Shown here one piece after another: positions 1 to 8,320 of a stretch of 64,000 nt of DNA. Origin of the DNA: an uncultured Oscillospiraceae bacterium (GTDB lineage: Bacteria; Bacillota; Clostridia; Oscillospirales; Oscillospiraceae); contig CAKTMF010000005.1 in assembly GCA_934573855.1 (NCBI GenBank), forward strand, positions 120,347-184,346. Reading direction: 5' to 3'. Under the pieces are notes generated by a model. It was given only the letters and a program-made list of their open reading frames with translations. It did not search any database and was not told the origin of the DNA. The first letter of the stretch is position 1; every line of letters begins with the position of its first letter. The translations under genes and the position numbers were made by a program.

Positions 1-841
1 CCGCCGGCTAAAGCACAAGACCCAGGTCTTTTTGCAGCCCGAGGGCGACCATTACCGCACCCGACTCACGCACACGCTGGAGGTCAGCCGCCTTGCCCGC
101 ACCGTGGCGAGGGCGCTGCAGCTCAACGAGGATCTGGCAGAGGCCATCGCGTTGGGCCACGATCTGGGGCATACGCCCTTCGGCCACGCAGGGGAGCGGG
201 CGCTCGACCGCATATATCCCGGCGGCTTCAAGCACTATGAGCAGAGCCTGCGCGTCGTGGACATACTCGAGCGCGACGGGCGGGGGCTGAACCTCTGCTA
301 CGAGACGCGAATGGGCATACTCCACCACACCTACGGCGCGGAGGACGACACGCTCGAGGCCGTCGCCGTGCGTCTGTGCGACCGCATAGCCTACATAAAT
401 CACGACCTTGACGACTCCATCCGCGCGGGCATACTCCGCGAGGAGGACGTGCCGGAGCTTATCCGCAAAAACTGCGGCGAGCGCAACAGCCAGCGCATAA
501 ACTCCTTCATAAGCGACCTTATTTCCAACAGCGGCGGCGGAGCGCTGCGCCTGTCGCCGAAAATGCAGGAGACCTTCGACTTTTTCCACGGCTTCATGTA
601 CTCCGACATCTACACGAACCCTGTCGCCAAGAGCGAGGAGAGCAAGGTCGACGGCATACTCGAACGGCTCTATGACTACTATTCCGCCAACGCGGACGCC
701 CTGCCGGAGGACCTCCGCCCCGTCATCGAGAGCGACGGGCTGGAGCGCGCCGCCTGCGACTATATCTCCGGCATGACCGACAGCTACGCCATGGAAAAGT
801 ACGGCGAGCTGTTCATCCCCTTCGCGTGGACGGTGAAGTGA
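1..841 (+). CDS. Deoxyguanosinetriphosphate triphosphohydrolase-like HD protein (5' truncated)
   Basis: The reading frame is already open at base 2 (RRLKHKTQVF), so the N-terminus lies outside the window. HD-superfamily metal-binding motifs are visible: the HTLEV segment followed by ALGHDLGHTPFGHAGE, as in the dGTPase family that cleaves dGTP to deoxyguanosine and triphosphate. The C-terminal part matches the family's helical region. It lies 42 bases upstream of dnaG on the same strand, an arrangement common in Clostridia, and is probably cotranscribed with dnaG and rpoD. Substrate specificity cannot be read from the sequence; many members are annotated only as dGTPase-like. Confidence 0.85.
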   Translation, partial: RRLKHKTQVFLQPEGDHYRTRLTHTLEVSRLARTVARALQLNEDLAEAIALGHDLGHTPFGHAGERALDRIYPGGFKHYEQSLRVVDILERDGRGLNLCYETRMGILHHTYGAEDDTLEAVAVRLCDRIAYINHDLDDSIRAGILREEDVPELIRKNCGERNSQRINSFISDLISNSGGGALRLSPKMQETFDFFHGFMYSDIYTNPVAKSEESKVDGILERLYDYYSANADALPEDLRPVIESDGLERAACDYISGMTDSYAMEKYGELFIPFAWTVK

Positions 842-883
842 CGCGGCTCCGCCCGCACCCTGAGTGAAAGCGAGGTGAAGCGC

Positions 884-2626
884 ATGGCCTTTCCCGAAAA
901 TTTCATAAACGAGCTGGTGGAGAGAAACGACATTGTCGACGTCGTCTCGGGCTATGTGCGTCTCTCGAAAAAGAGCGGGTCGAACATGTTCGGCCTCTGC
1001 CCGTTCCACAGCGAAAAGACCCCGTCCTTCTCCGTCTCGCCGGACAAGCAGATATACCACTGCTTCGGCTGCGGCAAGGGCGGCGGCGTGATAAACTTCA
1101 TAATGGAGATCGAGAATCTCAGATTCCCCGAGGCCGTGGAGTTCCTCGCCAAGCGGGCGAACATGCCCATCCCGGAGGAGACGGACGACAGGGAGAGCCG
1201 GAAACGCCGGCGAATGCTGGAGCTGAACCGGGACGCGGCGCGCTTTTTCTACTCCCAGCTCTCCACTCCGGCGGGCGGCGCGGCGCGGCGCTATATGGAG
1301 GAGCGGCGCATCTCCCCCGCCACGGCGAAAAACTTCGGCGTCGGCTACGCGCCGGACACATGGGACAGCCTTGAAAAGGCCATGCGCGCCAAGGGCTACA
1401 CCGACTACGAGATGTTCGATGCGGGGCTTGTGCGCAAGGGGAAGAACGGCGGCTTCTACGATGTTTTCCGCAGCCGGCTCATGTTCCCGGTCATCGACGT
1501 GCGCGGGAACGTCATCGGCTTTTCCGGGCGTATCCTCGGCGAGGGCGAGCCGAAATATATGAACAGCCCCGAAACACTCGTGTTCAACAAAAGCCGCAAC
1601 CTTTTCGCCCTAAATCTGGCTAAAAAATCAAAAAACGGATACATAATCCTTTCAGAGGGCAATATAGATGTAGTTTCGCTCCACCAGGCGGGCTTTGACT
1701 CGGCGGTGGCGTCGCTCGGTACGTCGCTGACGCCGGAGCAGGCGAGGCTCATCTCCCGCTACACGAACGAGGTCATCATCGCCTACGACAACGACGGCGC
1801 GGGCATAAAGGCATCCCAGCGCGCCATCGGCATACTCGAGAAGCTGGACATCAAGGTAAAGGTGCTGCGCGTGACCGGGGCAAAGGACCCGGACGAGTTC
1901 ATAAAGCTCAAGGGGGCGGACGCCTTCCGCGCGCTGCTCGAATCGTCGGAGAATCAGATAGACTACCGCCTGCGCACGGTCACGGCAAAGTATGACCTGA
2001 GTGTGGACGAGCAGAAGGTGGAGTTCCTGAAGGAAGCGTCCGACCTTGTCGCGCGCCTCCCCGGCGCGGTCGAGCGTCAGGTCTACGCCATGAGGGTGGC
2101 GAGTCTCGCGGGGGTTTCCGCGGACGTAGTCGCGAAGGAGGCCGAGCGGCGGCGGAAAAGGCTCGTAAGTCAGGCCGTGCGCGCCAGCGAGCGCGAGCAG
2201 ACCCGCCCCGAGCGGCAGACCCAGCCAGAGGCGAAGGAGCTTCGCTATGACGACCCAGCCTCCGCCGCGGCGGAGCAGGGCGTGATACGGCTGCTGTATC
2301 TCGAGCCGGAGCTGGTGAAAAGCCCGCTCCTGCCAGAGAGCGGGGAGTTTTCCTCCCCGGCGCTCGCCCACATTTACGGCGAGATCGCCTCGCGGCTCCG
2401 CCGCGGCGACGCCGTCACCACCGCGACGCTCGGCAGCGCGCTCACTCAGCAGGAGATGTCGTTGCTCGTCGATATATTGCAGAAGCCGGAGACGCTCTCC
2501 CGGGCCGAGAGCGCGCTTTCCGATTATACACACCGCATACGCGAGCGCCGTGAGCTTCGCGAGCAGGGAACGGACCTGCGCGCGCTGGCGCAGAAGCTAA
2601 GAGAAAAAAGAGGATATGAGGGATAA
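884..2626 (+). CDS. dnaG: DNA primase DnaG
   Basis: Synthesises RNA primers for the replication fork. From the ATG at 884 the protein is 580 residues. The CHC2 zinc finger is complete (Cys39, His42, Cys60, Cys63), followed by the catalytic TOPRIM core with the EGNIDVVSL and YDNDGAG motifs and a C-terminal helical DnaB-interaction region. A GTG at 875 would add three residues, but GAGGTG at 872-877 sits six bases before 884, so 884 is preferred. It lies between the dGTPase-like gene and rpoD (3 bp gap), the classical macromolecular-synthesis operon. Confidence 0.96.
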   Translation: MAFPENFINELVERNDIVDVVSGYVRLSKKSGSNMFGLCPFHSEKTPSFSVSPDKQIYHCFGCGKGGGVINFIMEIENLRFPEAVEFLAKRANMPIPEETDDRESRKRRRMLELNRDAARFFYSQLSTPAGGAARRYMEERRISPATAKNFGVGYAPDTWDSLEKAMRAKGYTDYEMFDAGLVRKGKNGGFYDVFRSRLMFPVIDVRGNVIGFSGRILGEGEPKYMNSPETLVFNKSRNLFALNLAKKSKNGYIILSEGNIDVVSLHQAGFDSAVASLGTSLTPEQARLISRYTNEVIIAYDNDGAGIKASQRAIGILEKLDIKVKVLRVTGAKDPDEFIKLKGADAFRALLESSENQIDYRLRTVTAKYDLSVDEQKVEFLKEASDLVARLPGAVERQVYAMRVASLAGVSADVVAKEAERRRKRLVSQAVRASEREQTRPERQTQPEAKELRYDDPASAAAEQGVIRLLYLEPELVKSPLLPESGEFSSPALAHIYGEIASRLRRGDAVTTATLGSALTQQEMSLLVDILQKPETLSRAESALSDYTHRIRERRELREQGTDLRALAQKLREKRGYEG

Positions 2627-2629
2627 GCC

Positions 2630-3907
2630 ATGACTGAGACCGAAAACACCAAAATGACCGAACAGATGACCGAGCAGGAGCTTGAAAGCGCCGCCGACGC
2701 GCTCCTTGCCGCCGCCGACGCGGAGGAGGGCGGGGAGGACGCCGACAAGGCCAAAAAGAAGGCCGCCAAGAAAAAGGACGGCGCGCCCGAGGAGCCTGTC
2801 AAGACCCCCGAGGAGCGGCTCGCGGCGCTCCTTGAAAAGGGCAAGAAGAACGGTAAGCTCACCGCCAAGGAGCTTGAGTGCCTCGAGGAGATGAACCTTG
2901 ACGCCGAGGTGGTGGATAAGTTCTATGAGACGCTTGAGGCCAACGGCATAGACATCGACGTGGGTCTTGCCGACGTGCTGCCGCCCATCGACGATCTGAC
3001 CGATATCGAGGAGCTGGCCGACATTGCCGAGGTCACTGAAGAGGAGATAACCGACACCGCCGCGCTGGCCGACACGCTCGCCACCGACGACCCTGTGCGC
3101 ATGTACCTCAAGGAGATAGGCAAGGTCCCCCTGCTGACTCCCGAGGAGGAGATAGACCTCGCCGTCAAGATGGCGAACGGCGACGAGGACGCGCGGCACC
3201 GCATGACCGAGGCGAACCTGCGTCTCGTGGTCTCTATTGCCAAGCGCTATGTCGGGCGCGGCATGCTGTTCCTTGACCTCATACAGGAGGGCAATCTGGG
3301 CCTTATCAAGGCCGTTGAGAAATTCGACTACACCAAGGGCTACAAGTTCTCCACCTACGCCACATGGTGGATACGTCAGGCCATCACCCGCGCCATCGCC
3401 GATCAGGCGCGCACCATCCGTATCCCCGTCCACATGGTCGAGACCATCAACAAGACCATCCGCGTCTCCCGTCAGCTCCTGCAGGAGCTGGGACACGACC
3501 CCTCCGCCGAGGAGATCGCCGCGGAGATGGATATGCCGGTGGAAAAGGTGCGCGACATCCTCAAGATAGCGCAGGAGCCGGTGAGCCTTGAGACCCCCAT
3601 CGGCGAGGAGGAGGACTCCCATCTGGGCGACTTCATCCCCGACGAGGACGCGTCCGAGCCGTCGGAGGCCGCGAGCTTTTCTCTGCTGCGCGAGCAGCTC
3701 GAGGAGGTGCTGGACACCCTCGCGCCCCGCGAGAAGAAGGTGCTGGAGCTGCGCTTCGGTATCGTCGACGGCCGCACCCGCACGCTTGAGGAGGTCGGCA
3801 AGGAGTTCAATGTCACCCGCGAGCGTATCCGTCAGATCGAGGCAAAGGCGCTGCGCAAGCTCCGCCACCCCAGCCGCTCCAAGAAGCTTCGTGATTTTCT
3901 GAACTGA
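2630..3907 (+). CDS. rpoD: RNA polymerase primary sigma factor (SigA/RpoD)
   Basis: Housekeeping sigma-70 factor of 425 residues. Conserved regions are visible in order: 1.2 (DPVRMYLKEIGKVPLL), 2.1-2.4 with the -10 recognition segment KGYKFSTYATWWIRQAI, region 3, and region 4.2 with the helix-turn-helix TLEEVGKEFNVTRERIRQIE. The N-terminal region (about residues 1-145) is long and unusually acidic and lysine-rich, with an alanine/lysine tract near residues 20-50 that shows little family conservation. Start ATG 2630 follows dnaG by 3 bp. Two hairpins follow the stop codon. Confidence 0.97.
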   Translation: MTETENTKMTEQMTEQELESAADALLAAADAEEGGEDADKAKKKAAKKKDGAPEEPVKTPEERLAALLEKGKKNGKLTAKELECLEEMNLDAEVVDKFYETLEANGIDIDVGLADVLPPIDDLTDIEELADIAEVTEEEITDTAALADTLATDDPVRMYLKEIGKVPLLTPEEEIDLAVKMANGDEDARHRMTEANLRLVVSIAKRYVGRGMLFLDLIQEGNLGLIKAVEKFDYTKGYKFSTYATWWIRQAITRAIADQARTIRIPVHMVETINKTIRVSRQLLQELGHDPSAEEIAAEMDMPVEKVRDILKIAQEPVSLETPIGEEEDSHLGDFIPDEDASEPSEAASFSLLREQLEEVLDTLAPREKKVLELRFGIVDGRTRTLEEVGKEFNVTRERIRQIEAKALRKLRHPSRSKKLRDFLN

Positions 3908-3921
3908 ACCGAACGTATTTA

Positions 3922-3948
3922 AGGCCGGGGCGCTATGCGCCCCGGCCT
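3922..3948 (+). terminator. Strong GC hairpin after rpoD
   Basis: A perfect 12-bp stem (3922-3933 with 3937-3948) and a TAT loop lie directly after rpoD. The T-tract is weak, so it may act together with the second hairpin at 3983-4017. Confidence 0.6.
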
Positions 3949-3982
3949 GTTCCGCACTGCCCCTCGCGGCCGCGCCGCCGTG

Positions 3983-4017
3983 AAAAAAGCGCTCATCCCT
4001 GAGGATGAGCGCTTTTT
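3983..4017. terminator. Bidirectional terminator between rpoD and acpP
   Basis: AAAAAGCGCTCATCC and GGATGAGCGCTTTTT form a long stem around a CTGA loop, with A- and T-tracts on both sides. It separates the convergent rpoD (+) and acpP (-) genes. Confidence 0.88.
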
Positions 4018-4041
4018 ATGCTGTAAAATCAAACAATAGTA

Positions 4042-4266
4042 TCAGAGGAGCTTTTCCAGGTACTCGACAATGCGGCGGACGGTATACAGCTCGGCCGCAT
4101 CGGCGTCGGAAATGGAGATACCGTAGCGTTCCTCAAGGGACATGATGAGTTCTACCACGTCCAGAGAGTCCGCGCCGATATCGTCGATGAGATTGGTGTC
4201 CAAGGTCACGGCCTCGGGGTCTAATTCAAACTGCTTTGCGAGAATGCTTCTAACCTGTTCGAACAT
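4042..4266 (-). CDS. acpP: Acyl carrier protein
   Basis: Small acidic four-helix carrier of 74 residues for fatty-acid synthesis. The 4'-phosphopantetheine attachment motif GADSLDVVEL is present with Ser34 as the modified residue, and length and charge fit the family. It is the last gene of a minus-strand group that also contains khpB and yidC, rather than lying in a fab operon; the 27-bp gap to khpB suggests possible cotranscription. It could be a secondary ACP if another acpP exists in a fab cluster elsewhere. Confidence 0.93.
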   Translation of the reverse strand: MFEQVRSILAKQFELDPEAVTLDTNLIDDIGADSLDVVELIMSLEERYGISISDADAAELYTVRRIVEYLEKLL

Positions 4267-4293
4267 TTCGTATTCCTCCGTTTGATTATGATA

Positions 4294-5070
4294 TCAGGCC
4301 CACTCGCGGCTCTGGGGCTTGTTGGGCTGCTCAGGCTTAACGTAGGAGACGACCACGCGGCGGTTGGGCTCGACGCCGGTAGAGCTGGTGGTGACGCCCT
4401 CGTAATTCTGAAGAGCGGTGTGGATGACATGGCGCTCGTAGGAATTCATGGGCTCAAGAGCCATGCTGCGCTTGTACTTGATGGCCTTTTCCGCCATCTT
4501 CTCGGCAAGCTTGGTGAGGGATTCCTCGCGCTTGGCGCGGTAGGACTCGGCGTCCACGGAGATGTGCATGCGCTTGTCGCTGCCGCGGTTGACGACGTAG
4601 TTGGTGAGGTGCTGTATCGCGTCGAGAGTCTCGCCGCGGCGGCCGATGATGGCGCCCATGCTGTCGCCCGTGAGGTTCACGTTGACGCCGCCGTTGTCGC
4701 GCGGGCCGATTTCGATGTCGGCCTGAACGTTCATGCGCTCGAGCAGGCCGGAGAGGAAGCTGCGTATCTGCGCGTACTCCTCGCACTCGTCAACGGGGGC
4801 GGCGGGAGCCTTCTGCGCCTTGGGAGCCTTGGAGGCTTTGGGCGCGGACTTGGGGGCCTCGGGAGCCTTGACGGGCTTCTCAACGGCCTCGTCCGGGCAT
4901 TCCCAGCTCACGCGGACGACCGCCGGGGAGGCGCCTATGCCGAGAAAACCGGACTTGGCGCGCTCGAGTATCTCGACGGATACGTCGTCGCGGTCCATGC
5001 CCAGCTCCTCAAGGGCGGCGCGGATCGCATCGTCCTCGGTACGGCCGGACTTTTCCAAATATTTGATCAT
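4294..5070 (-). CDS. khpB: RNA-binding protein KhpB/Jag (Jag_N, KH, R3H)
   Basis: 258 residues in three parts: an N-terminal Jag_N domain (about 1-55, with KSGFLGIG), a proline/alanine/lysine-rich linker (about 60-95), then a KH-II domain containing GAIIGRRGETLDAIQ and a C-terminal R3H domain (NSYERHVIHTALQ). KhpB pairs with KhpA to bind RNA and affects cell division and elongation in Firmicutes. It follows yidC by 14 bp in the conserved rpmH-rnpA-yidD-yidC-jag order. The linker is low-complexity and probably disordered. Confidence 0.93.
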   Translation of the reverse strand: MIKYLEKSGRTEDDAIRAALEELGMDRDDVSVEILERAKSGFLGIGASPAVVRVSWECPDEAVEKPVKAPEAPKSAPKASKAPKAQKAPAAPVDECEEYAQIRSFLSGLLERMNVQADIEIGPRDNGGVNVNLTGDSMGAIIGRRGETLDAIQHLTNYVVNRGSDKRMHISVDAESYRAKREESLTKLAEKMAEKAIKYKRSMALEPMNSYERHVIHTALQNYEGVTTSSTGVEPNRRVVVSYVKPEQPNKPQSREWA

Positions 5071-5084
5071 AAGTTTTCTCCTGT

Positions 5085-6497
5085 TTATTCTTCTGCGTCC
5101 TGAGCGGACTCGACAGTCTCTGCCTCTGCGGCGCCGGCGGTCTCTTCTGCCTCGGCGGCTTCGACGGCCTCAGACGTCTCGACGGTCTCGACGGTCTCGA
5201 CGGCTTCCTCGGTCTCAACGGCAGTGACGGCGGCTTCCTCGACGCTCTCGTCGATAGGCTCCATGCCGTCGGAGGCTTCTGCGGCTGCGGCGGCAGCGGC
5301 CTCGGCGGTCTCGGGGCTGGTGAAGCGGTCGGCCACATAGGCGCGGCCCCTTGCGTAGCGGCGGTTGCCCACCTGGGACTCGGGGATCTCGTTTTCCTTT
5401 ATGCCGAGACGCTCGCGGCGCGCGGCGCGGTCGGCCTTCTCAAGGGCGGCCTTGCGCTCGTCGATCTTCTGCTTCTCGTTGGCCTGGATCTTCTTCTTGC
5501 TGGTGTTGGCGTTCTTCTCGGTCTTGCCCTCGGCGCGCAGGCGCTCGGTCTCGAGACGCTTCTCCTCCAGCTCCTTCTCGCGGGCGTCGCGGGCGGCCTT
5601 GCGCACCGCGTCCTCGGCGTCGAGCTTTTTCTTATACACGACGGTGAGGATATAATCGCGCGCCATGCCGAAAACGCTGTTCGCGATCCAGTAAATACCC
5701 ATTGCGGCGGGCATGACGAAGCAGATCCATATGGACGTGAGGGGCATGACCAGATTCATGGACTTGGTTGTGGCCTGAGCCTGCGCGTCCTGAGTTTGGG
5801 GATTGGTGAGGGTGCTGATCTTCATGGAGAGCCATGAGAGGAAGGCGGAGATGAACGGGATGAGGAACAGGCCCAAAGCGGGCAGCCAGACGGTGACGTC
5901 GGACCAGTCGGTCTTGGCGAAGAAGTTCCATTCCGGCTTCATGCCCAAATCAAGGCCCAGGAAGTGGAAGTCGATGTTCATAAGCCCGTCGAGCTTGCCG
6001 GCGAGAGCCTCCTGCACTGTGTCCCAGTTGAGGTGGGCCAAACGGGTCAGGGTGATCTCGTAATAGGCGTCGTTGGCGGGGGCGTTGTAAAGTCCGCTGG
6101 CCGTGAAGAAATCCTTCAGGCAGGTGACTACCTCCTCGCCCGCGAACATCATGCGGGTGATGGGCTGGCGGATAACACTATAGAGCGCGATGAGGATGGG
6201 GAAGGGGATAAGAGACCACAGGCAGCCGGACATGGGGTTGATGCCTTCCTCGCGGTAGAGCTTCTGCATCTCCGCGTTGAGCTTCTGCTGGTTGCCCTCA
6301 TGCCGCTTCTGCAGCTCCGCGATACGGGGCTGGAGACGTGAGGTGCGCATCATGCTCATCTTGCTCTTGGCCATGAAGGGTGAGAGGATGAGATTGACCA
6401 CCAGAGCGAAGAGGACGATGGATACGCCGTAGTTGCCGGTGAGGTTGTAGAACTTCACCATCAGCCAGGCAAAGGGTTTAGTAATCGTTGCCCACAT
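5085..6497 (-). CDS. yidC: Membrane protein insertase YidC/OxaA
   Basis: Inserts and folds membrane proteins alone or with SecYEG. The core (about residues 1-300) has five hydrophobic segments, including the start YNLTGNYGVSIVLFALVVNLIL and a later segment ending near YKKKLDAE, as in Gram-positive YidC without the large periplasmic domain. There is no obvious lipoprotein signal. The C-terminal third is unusual: a basic/acidic coiled-coil-like stretch is followed by a repetitive Glu/Ala/Val tail with repeated VETVE units, about 70 residues long. The basic stretch may contact ribosomes, as in other long-tailed YidC proteins, but this is inferred. Confidence 0.94.
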   Translation of the reverse strand: MWATITKPFAWLMVKFYNLTGNYGVSIVLFALVVNLILSPFMAKSKMSMMRTSRLQPRIAELQKRHEGNQQKLNAEMQKLYREEGINPMSGCLWSLIPFPILIALYSVIRQPITRMMFAGEEVVTCLKDFFTASGLYNAPANDAYYEITLTRLAHLNWDTVQEALAGKLDGLMNIDFHFLGLDLGMKPEWNFFAKTDWSDVTVWLPALGLFLIPFISAFLSWLSMKISTLTNPQTQDAQAQATTKSMNLVMPLTSIWICFVMPAAMGIYWIANSVFGMARDYILTVVYKKKLDAEDAVRKAARDAREKELEEKRLETERLRAEGKTEKNANTSKKKIQANEKQKIDERKAALEKADRAARRERLGIKENEIPESQVGNRRYARGRAYVADRFTSPETAEAAAAAAAEASDGMEPIDESVEEAAVTAVETEEAVETVETVETSEAVEAAEAEETAGAAEAETVESAQDAEE

Positions 6498-6534
6498 AAG
6501 TGACTCCTAAAATTCTTTTGTAATGTATGCCGTG

Positions 6535-6753
6535 TCACGGCACGGGGTCATAGATGTCATAGTCCCTCCCGTGGAAGGGATGACAGCGGAGGATACGCCT
6601 GAGGGCCAGCCAGCCGCCCCGGAGGGCGCCGTACTTTTCGACGGCTTCAAGCGCGTACTGCGAGCAGGTGGGGATAAAGCGGCAGCAGGGCGGACGCAGA
6701 GGAGAAATGCTCCGGCGGTAAAACCGGATGGCGGCGAGAAGAAAGCGCTTCAC
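6535..6753 (-). CDS. yidD: Membrane protein insertion efficiency factor YidD
   Basis: 72-residue peripheral membrane protein with the family signature: FYRRSISPL, then CCRFIPTCSQYALEA with three conserved cysteines, and HPFHGRDYDIYDPVP at the end. It lies between rnpA and yidC as in most bacteria, overlapping the rnpA stop codon by 4 bp (ATGA), so the two are translationally coupled. It is thought to assist YidC-dependent insertion. Confidence 0.95.
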   Translation of the reverse strand: MKRFLLAAIRFYRRSISPLRPPCCRFIPTCSQYALEAVEKYGALRGGWLALRRILRCHPFHGRDYDIYDPVP

Positions 6754-7097
6754 AGAGCGGCCTCCTTCACGAGTCCCAGCCTTTCACAGGCATCCATAAA
6801 CGCCGCATCCATGGCGGCGTACTCCGCGCCGACGCACCGCATGCGGGCGACGACGACGATGTCCCACCCGGACCTGAGCCGGGGGGAGTTGAGCCTGTAT
6901 ATCTCTCTCAGACGGCGGCGGACGCGGTTGCGTACCACGGCGTGGCCGAGCTTCGTGGACACGGTATAGCCCAGACGGTTCACTCCGCCCTTATTCCGGC
7001 GGCAGTATACCGCCATGTACGGTGTCACCGCGCTCTTGCCCTTGGAGTAGAGCCGCCTGAAATCGCTGTTCTTTTTCAGAGTCGTCCGGATGTTCAA
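6750..7097 (-). CDS. rnpA: Ribonuclease P protein component
   Basis: Protein subunit (115 residues) of RNase P, which matures the 5' ends of tRNAs. The RNR signature region is visible as KLGHAVVRNRVRRRLREIYR, preceded by KNSDFRRLYSKGKSAVTPYM. It lies just downstream of rpmH on the minus strand, the usual arrangement. The protein is basic throughout, consistent with RNA binding. Confidence 0.96.
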   Translation of the reverse strand: MNIRTTLKKNSDFRRLYSKGKSAVTPYMAVYCRRNKGGVNRLGYTVSTKLGHAVVRNRVRRRLREIYRLNSPRLRSGWDIVVVARMRCVGAEYAAMDAAFMDACERLGLVKEAAL

Positions 7098-7224
7098 GCG
7101 TCCTCCTTCTGCCGGTTTTCCGCGAATATCAGTTCAGCCGCAAAAAGCTGCGCAACGGCTAAAAGGGCGGATCGCTCCGCCCTGAAAAAATATTCTCGGT
7201 TGACCTGCTCACGAGTGATGGGAA

Positions 7225-7359
7225 TCAGTAGCTGAGCTTTGCTCTGCCCTTTGCTCTTCTGCGGGAGAGGACTTTACGGCCGTTGGCGGTCTTCATTCTC
7301 TTGCGGAAGCCGTGCTCTTTCTTGCGCTGGAGCTTCTTGGGCTGGTAGGTTCTTAGCAT
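7225..7359 (-). CDS. rpmH: 50S ribosomal protein L34
   Basis: A 44-residue highly basic protein read from ATG at 7359 to TGA at 7225. It begins MLRTYQPKKLQRKKEHGF and ends KGRAKLSY, which is the L34 pattern with the conserved GFRKRM segment. AAAGGAG precedes the start by about eight bases. Its place directly upstream of rnpA is the classical rpmH-rnpA order; in many bacteria this marks the vicinity of dnaA/oriC, but here ThiT follows instead. Confidence 0.96.
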   Translation of the reverse strand: MLRTYQPKKLQRKKEHGFRKRMKTANGRKVLSRRRAKGRAKLSY

Positions 7360-7460
7360 GTGCTGCACTCCTTTCAGGTATGATACTCAACATCACGGGA
7401 GCGTCCCCGCGAAGTAGTTGACAAAGAAACGGTAAACTCGTCATGAGCTGCCGAGTTGTT

Positions 7461-7490
7461 ATTATAGCCTATCTGTAACCGGATTGTCAA
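7461..7490 (-). promoter_or_regulatory. Sigma-A promoter for rpmH
   Basis: On the minus strand TTGACA is followed after 18 bp by TATAAT, about 100 bases upstream of rpmH. Both hexamers match consensus. Confidence 0.75.
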
Positions 7491-7516
7491 CCTGAAATTT
7501 GCGGTTTTTAGGCTTT

Positions 7517-8074
7517 TCAGGCTCTCAGGTCCTCGCCGCGGATGTATTTGCCGAGGGGCTGCCACAGCAGACCGCCGATGATGAGGCAGAGAACGGTGTT
7601 GGCCAGAAGGTAGCTGCCGTTATAGATCGCGGAGTAGAACCAGGGGGAGGTCATGGTCATGCCGAAGAAGGTATCGGGCATGTACTCGCCCCAGACGACC
7701 GCTCCGACGACCCACGCGACGATGAAGCGGGCGAACGCGCCGACCACGGTGCCGATGAAGAAGCCCTTTTCCTGCTTCGCGAACAGACCGGCGAGACCGA
7801 TGACGGTATATGCCACGATGTAGTCGCCGATTATGGACTGCCAGCCGTAGGCGTATGCGCCGTCAAGGAGAAGCTGCAGGAGCGACAGGGAAAAGCTCGC
7901 GAGCATGCCGGGACCGAAGCCCCAGCGGGCGCAGTACACGAAGATCGGCAGCATGTTGAGCGTGATGGAGCCGCCCTCGGGCAGGGAGAAGAGCTTGACG
8001 TAGCCCAGTATCTGGGCGAGCGCCACGAGGATCGCGCCCTCGCAGAGCGCGCGGAGCTTGAGATGAGATTTCAT
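7517..8074 (-). CDS. thiT: ECF transporter S component, thiamine (ThiT)
   Basis: A 185-residue membrane protein with about six hydrophobic segments that matches the ThiT thiamine-binding S component. The segment SLPEGGSITLNMLPIF and the aromatic-rich middle are typical of the family. ThiT works with a shared EcfAA'T module, which is not in this window. The gene lies directly downstream of a TPP riboswitch and intrinsic terminator, which independently supports thiamine as substrate. The start ATG at 8074 has an AGGAGG-like site upstream. Confidence 0.92.
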   Translation of the reverse strand: MKSHLKLRALCEGAILVALAQILGYVKLFSLPEGGSITLNMLPIFVYCARWGFGPGMLASFSLSLLQLLLDGAYAYGWQSIIGDYIVAYTVIGLAGLFAKQEKGFFIGTVVGAFARFIVAWVVGAVVWGEYMPDTFFGMTMTSPWFYSAIYNGSYLLANTVLCLIIGGLLWQPLGKYIRGEDLRA

Positions 8075-8129
8075 TTTTCTTTCCTCCTATAAAAAATTTT
8101 GGCTTGCCGGACGGTCCCGGACGCAATGC

Positions 8130-8173
8130 AAAAGGAAAAGACCCGCGGGAACCATAACAGAACCTGCGGGTCA
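8130..8173 (-). terminator. Riboswitch expression-platform terminator
   Basis: On the minus strand GACCCGC (8166-8172) pairs with GCGGGTC (8140-8146) and is followed by a U-rich run, between the TPP aptamer and thiT. It probably terminates transcription when TPP is bound. Confidence 0.85.
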
Positions 8174-8175
8174 GT

Positions 8176-8268
8176 CACTCTTCCTACGCCGGCATTATCC
8201 GGATCAGGTTCCATGGTTTCAGAGCGTCGGTTCGCTCCGTCTCAGCCGGGAAATACCCAGCACCCATC
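8176..8268 (-). ncRNA. TPP riboswitch (THI element)
   Basis: Read on the minus strand, the hallmark thi-box segments are present in order: GGGTGC near 8266, CTGAGA near 8245, a variable P3a arm, then AACCTGATCCGGATAATG and CCGGCGTAGGAAG. It precedes a terminator and thiT, so thiamine pyrophosphate should turn off thiamine uptake by premature termination. Confidence 0.95.
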
Positions 8269-8320
8269 TATGCTTTTGTACTTGGATTGTAGTACCGAAA
8301 AGGCTCCCTGTCAAGAGGCT

